Shown here: in pieces, positions 31,210-44,336 of the stretch
Position numbering within the stretch: the first letter of the stretch is position 1
How the letters are laid out: each line of letters opens with the position of its first letter
Source: Fallopia convolvulus
Lineage: Eukaryota > Streptophyta > Magnoliopsida > Caryophyllales > Polygonaceae
Assembly (NCBI GenBank): GCA_964016875.1
Contig: OZ024727.1
Coordinates: 11,094,091 to 11,158,090 of the forward strand
Length of the DNA: 64,000 bases
Reading direction: 5' to 3'
The notes under the pieces: generated by a model
Databases searched by the model: none
What the model was told of the DNA's origin: nothing
What the model saw: the letters and a program-made list of their open reading frames with translations, nothing else
Translations under genes and position numbers: made by a program

Positions 31210-32700
31210 CTAACTTAAGGAAATCGGCCTATTGACATATCGCGAATTGATCCAAGCTTCTTCCCACCTGTCAAATTGAGTAAACAGAACTTAGACCAGA
31301 CAATAAGAAGAATCATCTGCATTGCTAAACATAAGAGAAGGGGGACAAATAGAACTGATAAGGGACTTTTGAACTAATCTAAATCTGTAAGACCAAAATT
31401 CATCTGTGAATAGACCCCACAAAAGAAATTCAAATATGAGTGTGAAGGTAAACATCAGTCATTAAATGCTCTACTAGATATAGGGGCCAACCATCCAGAA
31501 CCTAAAAATCAAACCTACCGATTCCCAAATCCTATTTTTTTTTTTTTGGTCAAGATTCCCAAATCCTATTTAGTACCAAGAATATGCACTGACAAAATGC
31601 AAGGGAGGTTAATTGCAACCGGTCAAAGTTTACCAAGCGGTTAGCAGTTGGTGTACTACATCTAAGACTTGCTCCTTAAACTTACTCCATACATACTTTT
31701 CACCTCTTCAAATGGTGAAACACCAAACTTTATACCGCAACCAATTATATAAAACCAAAATTAGCAATTAGCAGCATAGTTTATAAGGATTTTCAAACTC
31801 TTCAAAGGGTCAAACTACTGAGCTCCCACTGCAAAAAGGTAATGGAGTACAGAAAGAGAATCCAAAGCAGCATATAGAAGAAGCTATATTAACAGACAAA
31901 GAAATGAGAAGAATTTGACAGAAAAATGCATACTTGTTCTACTAAAACAGTAAACTAAGCAATAAACAACGCTACAAGGTCAGGAATCTTCGAACAACAA
32001 TCAAAGTAGAAACTTCAAAAAGAGAAAAAAGGAAAATCGAAGTTGAAATCAAACTTCCTCCCACAACTTACCATGTCATAGGATCCAAGAACAGAAAGAC
32101 AAAAAACCCAGCACAAACTAAATTAAAATAACACCAAAAAAAAAAAGGGGAGAGAGAAATTATGAACAAAAGGCTCTACCTTTTAAGCCTTCAAGTTCCA
32201 AAAAAAACCTAGTGGGAAGCCATGGAAACACGAAAAGCCAAATATATTATCCACCACTCAATAATGCTTCAACGTTGAAAACCCACTTCCCAAATGCACT
32301 GTTTGGAGAGGCAAATTTGTCAACTCTTCAAACGGAGAGAGAATTGAGAGCACACCCAGCAAATGGAAAACGGAGAAAATGGGAAAATGGGGGTCGTTTG
32401 AAATTATAAGCCACGATTCGGAAATGGGGGGTTGTAGTTGGAGAGGAGGTGGGGAAATTTCTCTTCTTTTCTTTCTTGTGGGTTGATTTTGAAAAAAACT
32501 ACTTGGAATCCAACAAAAACCTTCACGAGGGACCCACAATGGAAAACAATGTCTTTGTTGGGTCTTTGGTTTGGCGGATTTGTAATAAGATATAGTTGAT
32601 GTTTGGCAGGTTTGGGAAGAGCAGAAGAGTGACAATGGAAATGGAGCATATGCTAGAGACTACTCGGAGAGGGACAACGAGATTTTAGGAGAGGAAAATG
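31210..32700 (-). promoter_or_regulatory. 5' UTR, UTR intron and promoter of the DUF3527 gene
   Basis: A likely 5' UTR intron runs from a GGTAGAGCC donor at 32179 to a TTTGACAG acceptor at 31268, leaving a short UTR exon 31210-31267 and a first exon above 32180. The transcription start probably lies between 32400 and 32700. This is inferred from splice-site shape only. Open frames on either strand here are short and not protein-like. Confidence 0.5.
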
Positions 32701-35540
32701 GGAAAGTGGGAAAAAGAGTGGAGGGGATGAGCTGGTCTCCACAAAAGGCTGCTTTCTTCTTCTTCTTTCATTTATTTATCAATTGGTTAATATACTAATG
32801 ATAATGAGAGTTGATCCCATTTGCCAATTGGTTCTTGAGTTCTTTCTTCCCCCAGCGCACAGTCTAGAGTCCAAACTCCAAACCATTGTACATTTGTACT
32901 CGTGTTTTTTTTTGTCAGAAAACCATCTTACTCTTTTATAAACCAATTTACTTTTTTCCTTGGGCTAATTAGAAACAGTTAATTTGTATAAATTATTTGT
33001 TTGTAATAATCTATAAGAGAAAAATATAAGTATAAGCTAAATCTGTGAAAATACACCTGTAAAATTTCTATTATTTAAAAAATGCAATTTATCACGCAGT
33101 TCTTCAAAATTAAAAATGAATAGAAAATAAATTACCTAAAAAATTTAAATTGATTGATTTTGATCAACCGTTAATTAATAGGGGCATTTTTAAAAATTTT
33201 AATGATTTTGGTGCAAGAATGATGAATAGATTGTTTAAGTAGAATAACTTGTGGTTTGTTTTCGTAATTTTAAATATAAGATCTTTTTTTTACCTAGTTT
33301 GACGCTTAATGCTTGCCTATTTTAGGTAGCACGAGGCTCATCCTCAAGAACATATATTCCATAATATAATTTACGTATGTATATTGTATTTCACCGGGAA
33401 AAAAAAACGAATGTATTTATAAAATACCCTAATATCAGCATATTTACATTATTTTATTCATTGATTTGATGATTGATTGTTGTTGGTTGTTCAGTCGTGG
33501 TCAGCATCCTAGATTTAGTCTAACTTAATGCTCCTGGCCGCCATCTACTCTTATGCTACCGTATTTAATACCATATTGTCAAGTTGTTATCTTATACGGA
33601 GCATATACTACGTTTAATTGCTTAATTTTCGAGCAAGAGCAAACGGCAGCTAGTCTTCACATCAAAGTTATCAAGTTGATATTCATGGTTATTGTGCACT
33701 ATATATGGTTATGATTTGTGTACAAAAATTCACCTTTAATATAGTGATTGAATGTTCATCTTGATTCTCCTCTTTACGTTTTGTTTCAACCTTCTCTTCA
33801 ACCTAGAACCTGCAAAACATTAGACATAGGGGTCTCCTTAATCCACATTCGATGCATAAGTCAAAAGAGCAGTTTGTCGATTGAACGTTGAGATAAAGGT
33901 AAGACTTGCTTGTGAGTTCAGCGAATATGAGTATACTTACATACCATGTATTTATAATGGAGGAAAGGAAGAGATATGCCGAAAATTACATCTCTTGGGC
34001 CGGCCGAGATGCCTTGACACCCAAGCAAGTGAAATCTTGCTCCCCAATCCATGCAGAAATTCTATCTTTTAATTAAGATAGGCCCCACCATCATAAGGAT
34101 AATAAAAGTGGTAATTTAATAAGGAAAATAATTTTAAAAAGGTTGAGAAAATACTTATAGAAAATGCTTTTTTACCCGCTCACAAATGCCCCATTTGGGT
34201 TTTAGTTACGTTAGACGCAACTAAGACACAAGTACTCTAGCACCTATTCGAAGTGGCCATGCAGATTAGTCGACGAGTTCCCCTTAGCGCATTCGTATAT
34301 TCATATATTTATATATTCGTATATTCGTACATCCATGAGCGAATATCATGGGGATCCATGCTCTCCCTTAAGCATTTCATCTGTCGAGAATTAAGTTACA
34401 CTCATTGGAACAAGCAAAACAAAGAAGGGAGAACAGAATGTTGAAAAAAAAACAAGATTCATGGCCAGGATTTTATTTAAGAAAAAAAATACAAAAAACA
34501 ACGAGCTTTTTCCATTAGCCATTCTTAAACCCAACATCAACGGAAGTAAATGGTTGAAGCAGAAGATAGAATAAGAGAGTTTAAGTCATTGCATGAATCG
34601 ATCTGCACATTCTATCTCAACAGAAGCGGCTATTAAACTATTATGTGGAGATATGAAAAGAAAGACGACATCATATGAGACAGGGAATCACATATCTAAT
34701 ATTCAAATGTTCTTGAAGAACACTTTCAGAAGCTTCAGTTGCTTCTGCAGGATTCTCCTGAGGTAAGTACCAAGCTTCAGTTTCTCCTTTTGTTTCCTTG
34801 CTTTGTGAGGCATCACCATCTCATGTTGCTTCAGCTGCTACTATTTCCATGGCATTTATGGTAACTTTTCGCAGCTTATTTCAAAGCTTTAGTAGCTACA
34901 AGTAAGTGATTCCTTTTCTTAGCTTTAAGAATATGAATTCAAATCGTTTTAGTCGGTATTCCCTTTCTGAAGATGCTTGCTTAAGAATCTCTAACATACT
35001 CAAACTTGCACGATTTAAGAATCTCTAACATACTCATTTTACAAAAAGTTTTAAGTGATTTAGGTCTATATGGAATTCCACCACTGGATTCTTTTGTTCT
35101 TATTGAATTGTACTCAAACTTGCAGGATTTAAGAGAGTGGATTAGAAGAGAAGGCAAAGGCAAGTGGTGTCTTTCAAATAGTGGTGAAGGATTTGATACA
35201 GTGGGTATTGCAATTTCATGAAGACTATGGATCTCAATTTCTTAAATATTTTATATTGTTTGTACGTGTTGATATTTCGATTGTCACCCTATGTATGGAC
35301 TCATTTTTAAACTCAGGCTTGGACCATATGGGTGAATTTTGGCTTTAGAACATGTATGGTTGAAAACTCATGTGAATTTTGTATATTCTATGTATATTGG
35401 AAAATTGGTTAAGCTATATATTGATACTGTTCAAAATGATAATTTGGTGTATTTCTTATTTCAAAAATATGTAATTATAAACATATTTGGCTATGAAATA
35501 GCAAATAGTACGATCTCATGTAACCTCAAATGTATGAACA
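32701..35540. other. Intergenic, no gene recognised
   Basis: AT-rich. There is a TATTCATATATT-type run at 34286-34335 and a partial tandem duplication at 34983-35035 (AAGAATCTCTAACATACTCA twice). An open stretch at 35006-35221 is of unknown nature and may be a gene fragment carried by the neighbouring transposon. Confidence 0.5.
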
Positions 35541-37300
35541 ACGAAGTCTTGGCGAAAGCCTAAATATAACCACAATTTTTGCCGCCGAATGTTTTCAAAG
35601 AAAATTTCGAAGCTAAATAGCCACAACTTTATCCACCAAATGTATTCGAAGCAAATTTTGATACTAAATAGCCGCAAAATGTGGATGATGAACAACATTT
35701 ATTTCTCTCGAATTTAGCCAGAAAATTACTTCGACTCTAACTTCCAGGTTAAATGACTCAAACTTTTCCACGAAGTGACTATGGCTATACCATGTATTTA
35801 GCCAAACGTGATTTTCGTACTTGTTGAGAGGGTTTCTTGACAACAAATAAATTTATAATCAAGACCCCGTTGTGTATAGCGAAGTCAGGTTCGTCCATAG
35901 GGAGAAAGTCAATGCTAAGTTTTGTTACTTAGAGCGCAAGTAAGAGAGAAAAGTAAGGATTTTTATATCAAGGAAGAGAAATTCTAAGGTTAAGGTGTCA
36001 CCACAACAATAATCATGCAATGCCAACGCTATGAAACATAAAGATCATGTTTTTATCACATAAAGGTGTCAACTTTCGTCTACCTAAGCAAGTAAATCAA
36101 CTAACTTTCATTCAATCAATAAACCTACTATCTATCTCTTCTACTTCAACTAGGATTGATCCGCTTTCGCTTCAAAACCCTAATTGGCTATTCTGATTCA
36201 AGGTTTCCGCTTTCGCTTCAACTATGAATGAGAAATTTCTATCAACTTTCGTTTCAAGGATTAAGAACAAGAGAATATATTCATCCAATAAAAACAATCA
36301 AGACATGATCGTAAACAAGCATGCACAACCATTGTTGGGTTTAACCCCAACCTTAGAGAGAAAGACTACTCACAAAGCATAATTGAAAACAAAACTGAAT
36401 TAAATTAAAAAGAAAGCTTACAACTTGAATCCAAATAACAATCTCTACTCGTCCCTCTAAAATACGCCTTCTCCCACGCCTCTCTCTAACTTCTCTCTTT
36501 TCCCCTTACTTGCCCTCCAAGGCAAATTGATTGTGTAGAGAAAAACAAAGGGTAGACAAGAGTTTTTATAGAGAAACTAATCTATCTTAAAGCTATCTGT
36601 AAGGAAATAATATCTTCTAATAAGATATATCCCTTCTATCTATCTAATAACATAAAAGGAAATAGGATAAAAGCATTTTAATTGCGCCGAATCGGTCTTC
36701 GCTACACCTCGGTACCGACCCTGTTCAGCATCGAAAACAGCCTTGAGTAAAACTTGCGTAGCGGATTCGTTACAACTCTGTTTGACTCGATTCTTTTTCC
36801 TATGTTCTTTTAACGAGTTTCTCTACCTCTTTCCAAGCTCAAACTTGATCTTCAATATCTTTATGAACTTCTTTCCTTGAGCTTTTCCTTAAGTGTTTCT
36901 CTTCGGTTTTGCTTTTTTCCTCAAAAGTACTCCAAATAGCTTCTAAAAACCTACAAAACACCACCAAAGCTTATGTAGACTCCATATCTTAAGAAAATAT
37001 GAAAACCCACACAAACGACTCAAAATAAAATACAAAACTAAAGAAAAAGACTCAAACACACTAAAAACACACCCTAAAAACATGACTAATATCAGTACCC
37101 AATCTTGTAATTAAATAGACACAACTCAAATTTTTGTGGCTAGTTTAGCAGGTATAATTTAGTCGCGACCGTTTTAATCACAAAGTTGTAGTCCTGGGTA
37201 CATTTATGGTTATCTTTGTGGCTAACCTGATTTCCTGGCTAACTTTGTGCCTTATCGTGTGTGCCTAGGGTCCTGACTATAGACGTGTTTTCCAACAGTG
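35540..37300. mobile_element. CACTA-like transposon end(s) with nested solo LTR
   Basis: The right end TTTTCCAACAGTG at 37288-37300 is, in reverse, CACTGTTGGAAAA, a CACTA-type terminus. Inside it, GTGGCTA-type strings repeat (37135, 37215, 37237), and on the left side the complementary TAGCCAC or TAGCCGC strings repeat (about 35627, 35670, 35715, 35800). This inverted subterminal arrangement is typical of CACTA elements. The left terminus was not found and there is no transposase. A solo LTR sits between the two repeat zones. Confidence 0.45.
35822..37094 (-). mobile_element. Athila-like solo LTR, minus orientation, TSD GTACT/GTACC
   Basis: Reverse-complemented it starts TGATATTAGTCATG and ends CTCTCAACA, like the LTR at 7014-8446, with the shared GACTTCGCTATAC landmark. 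The flanks GTACT (35817-35821) and GTACC (37095-37099) match at four of five bases. It contains one palindromic motif (36704-36725) and several CTTTCG motifs (36060-36262). No internal element sequence adjoins it in the same orientation, so it is a solo LTR. Confidence 0.75.
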
Positions 37301-39250
37301 TATTTTACAACACCATTGATGATGCTACTAGACTATACTATTAGACTATACATTGATACATCTTTATCATACAACTTTATGGAGATGCCCAATAATGATT
37401 GTTTGGCTCTTATTGAAAAGATTGTCCTCCATGCTCAAAGGTTTTCTAATTCCTATTCTTCTTCTTCCTCTATTGGTAAGAAGAGTATGGGTCTATATGA
37501 GGTTGATGCTAGTGTTCACAAGCAGGCTCAAAATAGCGCTCTTATCCGAGAGATTGCCTAATTAAGAAAGCACGTGCGTGAGATGAACATATCGAAGACA
37601 AGCCCAACTAAAGTGCCATCATCAAAGGATATTTGTCAAATGTGTGGTATGCCCAACCACACCACTCTCACTAGTCAACTTTATATGACTCAACCTATGG
37701 AGTTGCCCCCCCCCCCCCCCCCCCCCCGAAGAAGATACATATGTGAAGGATGGTCATCATGGTCAAAATTCAATTCCAAGAAACAATCCTTATTCTCCCA
37801 CCTACAATCCAGGATGGAGAAATCATCCAAATCTTAGGTATGAGAATACTTCAACTTCTCCATCTCAACCTCATTATCAAAATTCAGCTTCTTATCAAGC
37901 TCCATATGGAGATTGAGATGGCCCTCCTCCTGCCTATCAAAGCAACTTTTTCGGCTATCAAGCTCGACCACCCCTAGTCCGACCGATTGATTGCTCCTAA
38001 ATAGTCTCTTGAGTTGATTGCTTTGGATAATATGATGGATGAGATGCATGCATTGTCTAACAAGGTGCAATCATTTGAGCAAGCTCAAAAGATGACAAAG
38101 ACTCAAGTGGCTCACAATGTCGCCAATGCTCCTAGACCTTTGAGTACTCTACCAGGCCACCCTAAAGAGAATCCAAAAGGTCAAATTCTAGCGGTAACTT
38201 TGAGAAATGGTACGAAACTTCAAACAAAAGAGGTGGAGCCAATGAAATCCAAGGAGACAACCAAACCGGATGACCCGATTGAAGAAGACGACACACCTTC
38301 TAGTTTCGCCACAACGAAAGTAGTGTCATAAGTGCCACCACCACCTTATGTCCCTCCTCTTCCGTTCCTACAAAGGAAGAATCAAGCTATCCAAGAGAAG
38401 AAGTTTGGAAATTTCCTTAAAGTATTGAAGAAATTGCACATATACATTCCATTCATTGACACTTTGAAGGAGAAGCCCTCATATGCAAATTTTTTTGAAG
38501 GAGATCCTCTCCAACAAAAGGAAGCTCGATGAGTTTCATATAGTTTCCATGAACCGAGAGTATAGTGCCTTGATCCAAAAGAAGCTCCTAGCAAAAGCTT
38601 CAAGACCAAAAATTTCTCTATACCTATTAATGTGGGTGCTCATTCTTACAATGCTTTATGTGATCTAAGATCTAGTTTCAGTTTGATTGCATTGTCTATA
38701 TGTGAGAAAATTAGTTTGAAAGACCTTAAGCCCGTGAAAATGCAAATTTATATGGTAGATGGATCTATTGTTCACCATGCGAGTATTCTTGAGGATATTC
38801 CAATCCTTGTTTGGAAATTTTATTTGCTTGTTGATTTTTTTATGCTTGATATTAAGGATGATTCTCATGTCCTTGTCATAATTGGTAGACCTTTCTTATC
38901 CATTGCATGTACAATCATTAATGTAAAAGAAGAAATCCTTCTTTTACTATGGGTGATGAGAAGATTGAATATAATTTTGCTAATTTTGTGAAATCTCCTT
39001 CTTTTGAAGATTATGGTTATAGGATTGATATAGTTGATAGAGAGGCTCAAGAGCATATAATGTGAATTAATTTTCTTGATCCTTTGGAATCTTGTTTCAC
39101 CACTACCTCTTAATGTAGAAGTTTATCTAGTGTCATTGCATATTTAGAGGTGTCACAAGAAGCTCCCTTGCTTGGAAAAGTTGTGTCTAAGGTCCCGTTG
39201 GACAAGCTCGGCGTCCTAAAGCTAGAGTTGAAGCCATTACCCTCCACTAT
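37301..39250 (+). pseudogene. Athila-like gag and protease, broken
   Basis: Gag fragments begin immediately after the CACTA-like end (ALIEKIVLHAQRFSN). A zinc-knuckle remnant CQMCGMPNH, a poly(C) run, then NNPYSPTYNPGWRNHPN in another frame follow. At 38014 onward come MDEMHALSNKVQSFE and LSTLPGHPKENPKGQ, and at 38332 PPPPYVPPLPFLQRKN, the usual run-in to protease. The aspartic protease is seen at 38632-38930: a mutated active site ALCDLRSSFSLI and the flap-end motif VIIGRPFLS. At least four frame changes and several stops show decay. Near 39200 the text LGVLKLELKPLPS leads to the start of reverse transcriptase, which is missing. Confidence 0.75.
37706..37727. repeat. Poly(C) run of 22
   Basis: It lies in gag just after the zinc-knuckle remnant. 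The reading frame before and after the run differs, consistent with slippage. Confidence 0.9.
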
Positions 39251-39630
39251 GTGGTGTATGAAAGCTATATTTTTTTTACGAGAGGGCACAAGTTGAATTC
39301 AAGTGAAAGAATCAAGTGCTTCTCACTCATCATAAGTTGAATATATTCCGAGAAGCAAGAGTAAGAGAAGCTCCAGTCCATACCTCCTACACAGAGTTCT
39401 TAGAGATAATTCTATTGAGCTTTGGCACACGAACTCGGGGTATTTCAAGGTTAGAAAAGTGTGACTAAAGCCTTACCAAGAGTCGAATCTGATTGAGATG
39501 GGCACCACCGACCCTCCCAATCCAAAGACTTGATATGGGTGGAAGGGAATGTGGTCAAGCTAATGACCTTAAAGAAGCAATTCTTGGGAGGCAACACGGA
39601 CCTTGTATTTTTTCTTTCTTTGTTTCAAAA
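39251..39630 (+). other. Deletion scar: protease end joined to post-integrase spacer
   Basis: About 290 bp of unassigned sequence separate the protease/RT junction from a block at 39546-39605 (GTCAAGCTAATGACCTTAAA ... GGGAGGCAAC) that matches the block just downstream of integrase in the first Athila element (2454-2512). Reverse transcriptase, RNase H and integrase are thus missing from this copy. Confidence 0.55.
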
Positions 39631-41600
39631 CAAATCGTATCGCAACGAGCCTTGTAGGTTTCTAGAAGTGCACAACTTGCTAGTAATCAACCTTCGTCCT
39701 TCAGCCTCAAATGATCTCCTAACTCATATAGTAAACTCGAGTGCATAATCTCAACTTTGCACCCAACTTCATTGTGATTATTGCGCTCTCTTTTCCCTAA
39801 CCCTAGACCACAATAAGCTCTCTAGATATCCTTATCAACTTATGCGTGTATGTGTTTTTAAATCAAGAAACCCTCTATGTATACAGACTCACGATAGAAT
39901 AAATTATCCATAAATATAATACTAGAGTTAATACATAGATTTCTATCTAAACATAAAATTATCCATAAATAAGAGATCTATCTAATACTCGATCTTACTT
40001 CGTCTCCAAGTAATATATTCAGTTGCCTTTGCAACTCGGAACCCTAGCCTATGTGTGTCCCTTCGTTGCCACCTTTTGTAATTAACATTCATGCATCTTT
40101 GTGTTGTTCTCATAGTACCAATGTCAATCTCATGGTAACAACGAACACATTCTTCATGTATTCTTGTATTCTTTTGTTCCTTTGGACTTGGCGATTCTTT
40201 CTTCCTTGAGTACACTTGAAATTCCTCCAAATACAAGTTATAAAATTCATCGAATTTTTCATCTTCAAAATCTAAGAGAACCGGGGTTTTCCAACACATA
40301 TTTTAGTACAATATATACATGTGCATGTGCATATTTAGCTTGGTTCATTCTCATGCATATTTAGGGCAAAAATCGTGCATATTTTATACAAATTACCAAA
40401 TTAATTTTTAAAAATAATACATATAATTCGGCAATAAATTATTTGTATCATTTTCTCACCTTGTTAATAATTCAATCTACATTCTCTACTTATTTAAATT
40501 TGAACGCCCTAAATTAATTCTCCATTAACGTTCTCACCCGATCAAGCCGCAACTACAATAAAGAGAGTATTTGGATTATTTAAACCAATGTCTAGATATA
40601 AATTAATGAATCAATCAAAACCATGTGCACGCAATTTCAAAAGTTTTATATATCCCCCTTGTTTCAAGATTCAATTTCTTAAGAGTTAGGTAATCATAGA
40701 AGGAAAAAGACATTGAAGGTTCACGAACTTTGCCAGGTTGAGCCATTGACAATGCATAACAATTTATTGGCAAAATTGGAAGGAACTCGATCGTCAAGGT
40801 ATTCACATGCGCACAGTAACATACTAACATGCACTTAATTTGATAATTAGAATTGGAGAAAGGGGGGCAAAAACAAAAGAGACAAAGTTATTTTTTCCAA
40901 ATATAATCACCTACCAAAAAGTTGTGGTTTTTTGTTAATTCCTAGAGTAGGTATAGCCGTTAACAAGTTGTCTATATAGCTTCTAAATTTGTCGATTGAG
41001 TTTGATTTTCACATACTTCTGTTTGAGTACGTACGTACGTACGTAATCTCTTATGAATGCATGGTTTGTTTTGGTATGTATAGTATTTCTTGTGATTGCG
41101 TTTATATATGCTTCAATGTGGGTATTTAAAAAAAATAGATCAATTGCTTATTTAACAAATGACATTTTCTCGTTCTTGACCAGAATAAATAAAAAAAATT
41201 AATGACATACATATACAATTAGGTGCAAAACTTAAATACATAATTTATTAACAAATTGGCCAACTATGTGGATGTCCACGTCTCCCATACAACTTGATAC
41301 GCATTTCTTATTAAGTAGTTGATGTTTAATTTGTAATTACTGAAACTTTGACCTCTGCGTTGTCCTCTTACTCTCATCCATAAGAAATGCACAAAACAAA
41401 AAAATTATTTGCAATCGTATTGGCAAATATGTCGATAGGGGTACACGTTTTACATAATATATATTTTTTAAATCAAATGTAAAAGTTGCACTTTAAATTG
41501 TTTCAAATGATAAAGTATCCAACTATCAAGTCCATAACTAATCTGTTTATTTAAGTAATTAAATGTATCCTTGCTTTTGATCGATATGAGTTGATTGACC
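39631..41600. other. Intergenic, no gene recognised
   Basis: AT-rich. A minus-strand open stretch of 105 codons (39982-40299) has a charged composition but no motif I recognise; it might be an orphan exon. An ACGT tetranucleotide repeat lies at 41027-41045. Confidence 0.5.
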
Positions 41601-41601
41601 A

Positions 41602-42095
41602 TAGGCGGAACTCAAGTGGGGCCAGAGGTGGCCATGGCCCCCCAATCCAATTTATTTTATGTATATATGTTCTTTTTATTGAGACCTTCGACTTGATATA
41701 TTATACGCTTCAATCTGACCTCTGAGTAAAAAGTTATGAGCATTTGAAAATTGACGATATGCAAACTATTTTTACAAGTCATTTACTTAATTAAAGTAGT
41801 TTTATCATTTACGAGAGTCTAGATTGCATAGTTTATAATGTAATTAAACCCAAAAGCGTGAAAACAATTAGTTATGGTTGGAATGTCTTGAATCACTAAA
41901 TTTATTAGTATATAATTCTTGAGGTTTTATTCAATAGTTATGGTTAGAATGTCTTGAATCACTAAATTTATTAGTATATAATTATTGAGGTTTTATTCAA
42001 ATTTCTTTAGTATTTTGTATTTTTTAAAATTGAATTTTTTTTACCTATATTAAAAATAAATTTAGCCCCTACAATAAGAAGGTTCGACTTCCTGC
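41602..42095. mobile_element. Possible non-autonomous hAT-like element
   Basis: The left edge AGGCGGAACTCAAGTGGGGCC, followed by GGCCATGGCCCCCC, resembles the terminus of the hAT element at 42927. The right edge GCCCCTACAATAAG, followed by GGTTCGACTTCCTG, is a weak inverted counterpart. No target duplication was fixed. It includes the 66-bp duplication at 41866-42000. Confidence 0.35.
41866..42000. repeat. Two tandem copies of a 66-bp unit
   Basis: AGTTATGGTTGGAATGTCTT starts at 41870 and recurs with one change at 41936. The copies differ at only a few positions. Confidence 0.9.
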
Positions 42096-43160
42096 AACAA
42101 AAACACAAATAAATAACCTAATATGCGCAAATCGTGGGATTCACAAGTGGCACCGTGGTGTATAATATTATCCCAACAAAATGCATGTGATACGTACCAT
42201 GCCCCTCATGTAAATTAATGTACAGCAGATATTTACTTTGTGCAATAACTTTTTTGCTTCACTCTATATATCAATTTGAAATTTGAATTCTTATATATGT
42301 GCCTCCTCAATTCAACCAAACAAATGTCTACAAGTTCGATCAAACTATTTTAGATTATGGAACAAAATTAATTTGCGTTGAAAATATAATGATTACATGA
42401 TATGATATAGAAACTTCGATTAGCATGTGCAATTAATTGTGCACGGTTGCATGGATGCTTTTCCTAACAAAGCCGATTTATTGGTATGTAAAATCCATGG
42501 TTCAGTTCGGGCTAGGCTACGGCCCATTTAGAGAATCGATGAGTAGTAAGCCCAAGTTAGTGTGGGCCAAATGAAAAGGGTCGCCTATTCAATTTGAATT
42601 TATGCTGATTCACTCATGGGATTCCTATTTTTGGGTTTGGTTCAGTGAGTATGTAGTTGACATGTATTTCGTTTGCAAGACTTTTTTTTGACGAGGGACC
42701 CATCATTGGTGGTGAACTGCGGGTTCGTAAACTAGCGATAAAGCTTAAAAACCAGGTAGTTAGGCTTGTGCCGACCAAATTGACCCAATGGAAGGAACTA
42801 AGAAGAATGATGAGACCTGATTTTTCACCAAAGTGAAAAGGCGGAGAGTAATCGGAGACAAGGATTGAACTTGAGAACTTTCAACATCCCCCATATCTCC
42901 AATCAATAGGCCACCTCGTGTGGAGCCAAAGACGGACTGGAGTGGGGGTCAGTGGGGGCCGGTGCCAGTGTGCCACCACTTCCGGCCGGCGAGTTTAATA
43001 GAGAGGAGGAGTGGAGTTGTGGAGGATGGAGCGGAGGAGGCAAAGAGCTAATGTGAGCGGCAGCCAAATCCATTAGAGGTCCTCCAAAGTGAGATCTATT
43101 TTTACGTTAAAAGAAGAAGAAGGCCCCTAATTAATTAGTTTTTAAATAAAAAAATTATAT

Positions 43161-43213
43161 CAAAACGACGTCGTGTTGGGCAAAACGACGTCGTGTTGGG
43201 CAAAACGACGTCC
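43161..43213. repeat. 20-bp tandem repeat with ACGACGTCGT palindrome
   Basis: CAAAACGACGTCGTGTTGGG occurs twice and a third time in part, upstream of the hAT transposase. Confidence 0.9.
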
Positions 43214-44336
43214 TTTTGTTAAAAATTTTTATCTTCTGTTTTTAAATATTTAAAGTATTTATTCTTAACCAAAAAAAGTCTATTGGTCATAAAGGCGAAA
43301 GAAAGTCTCGCACACTGTCGACATCTTGTTCCTTCAATTCTGCTCGGCACGATTGAAGTCTCGCCAGTCCACCTTCACGGCTCCGAGTCTCCGACCTCCG
43401 CTCCGCCCTCCTCGTCGGCGAGTGGATTGCTCGTCCAGTCGTCCACAATCCACTCCTCCTCCTGTTCGTCTCTTTCCCGCATTCTTGAATTGAACGTACA
43501 AATTGGTTGAATTTGACTAGAATCTAGGGTTTTATTATTTATGTGTATAATTGTGTCAAATTAACTTACTTTAAGTCCTTTTTTTATTATTTGTTAAATT
43601 AATTGTTTAGTTTGTGTAAATTCAAAAGTAAAAACTGATTTTTGATTGTATACTTGTAGATTTGTAGTGAATGTTGATTGATTCAATTGGTTTAAATGGT
43701 TTTGTTTGATTTATTTATGTTTAGGAAAATGGACAAATTTGTTATTCGGTATTCAAAATCGTCAATTTCGATAGCAAATATTGAACCTCCAAGCAATTCT
43801 AGCGAGCCTCAAAATATAGATCGTGATGTTGGTGGATCGAGCCATAAAAGACCTCGACTGGAGACTATTGAGGATGAAATTATTAGTGATCCGACATTGA
43901 GGATACCAATTAATGATTATGAACCTCGAATTAGAGATGATATTAGAAGAGAATATGTGCTCAAGGGTCTTTGTCAACCATCTTCTCATGATTTTCCAAG
44001 AAGCGACTTTGGTAAAAAAAATCGAGGTGTTTTCAAGTTGGATGGTTCAAGAAATGGGAATGGTTGAAATATAGCGTTTCTAAAGATGTCGCGTTTTGTT
44101 TTTGGGGTTATCTTTTTAGAGGGGATAAAGGTAAGATATTTGGAGAAGATGCATTTGTGAAGACGGGATTTCGTAATTGGAAAAAGGCTTGTGAAAGATT
44201 TAGAGATCATGTGGGAGAGGTTGGTAGTGCACACAATGATGCTCGAACATCATTTTTTGCTTTCAAAGACCAAAGGCAAAGTTTGACAAGAAAAGTGGCT
44301 TCGAGAAAGAAAGAATTGGGTGATGCATACCGTATT

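Noticed and set aside
39982..40299. Minus-strand ORF of 105 codons
   Set aside because: Charged and open, but with no recognised motif, start context or splice partners; not called a gene.
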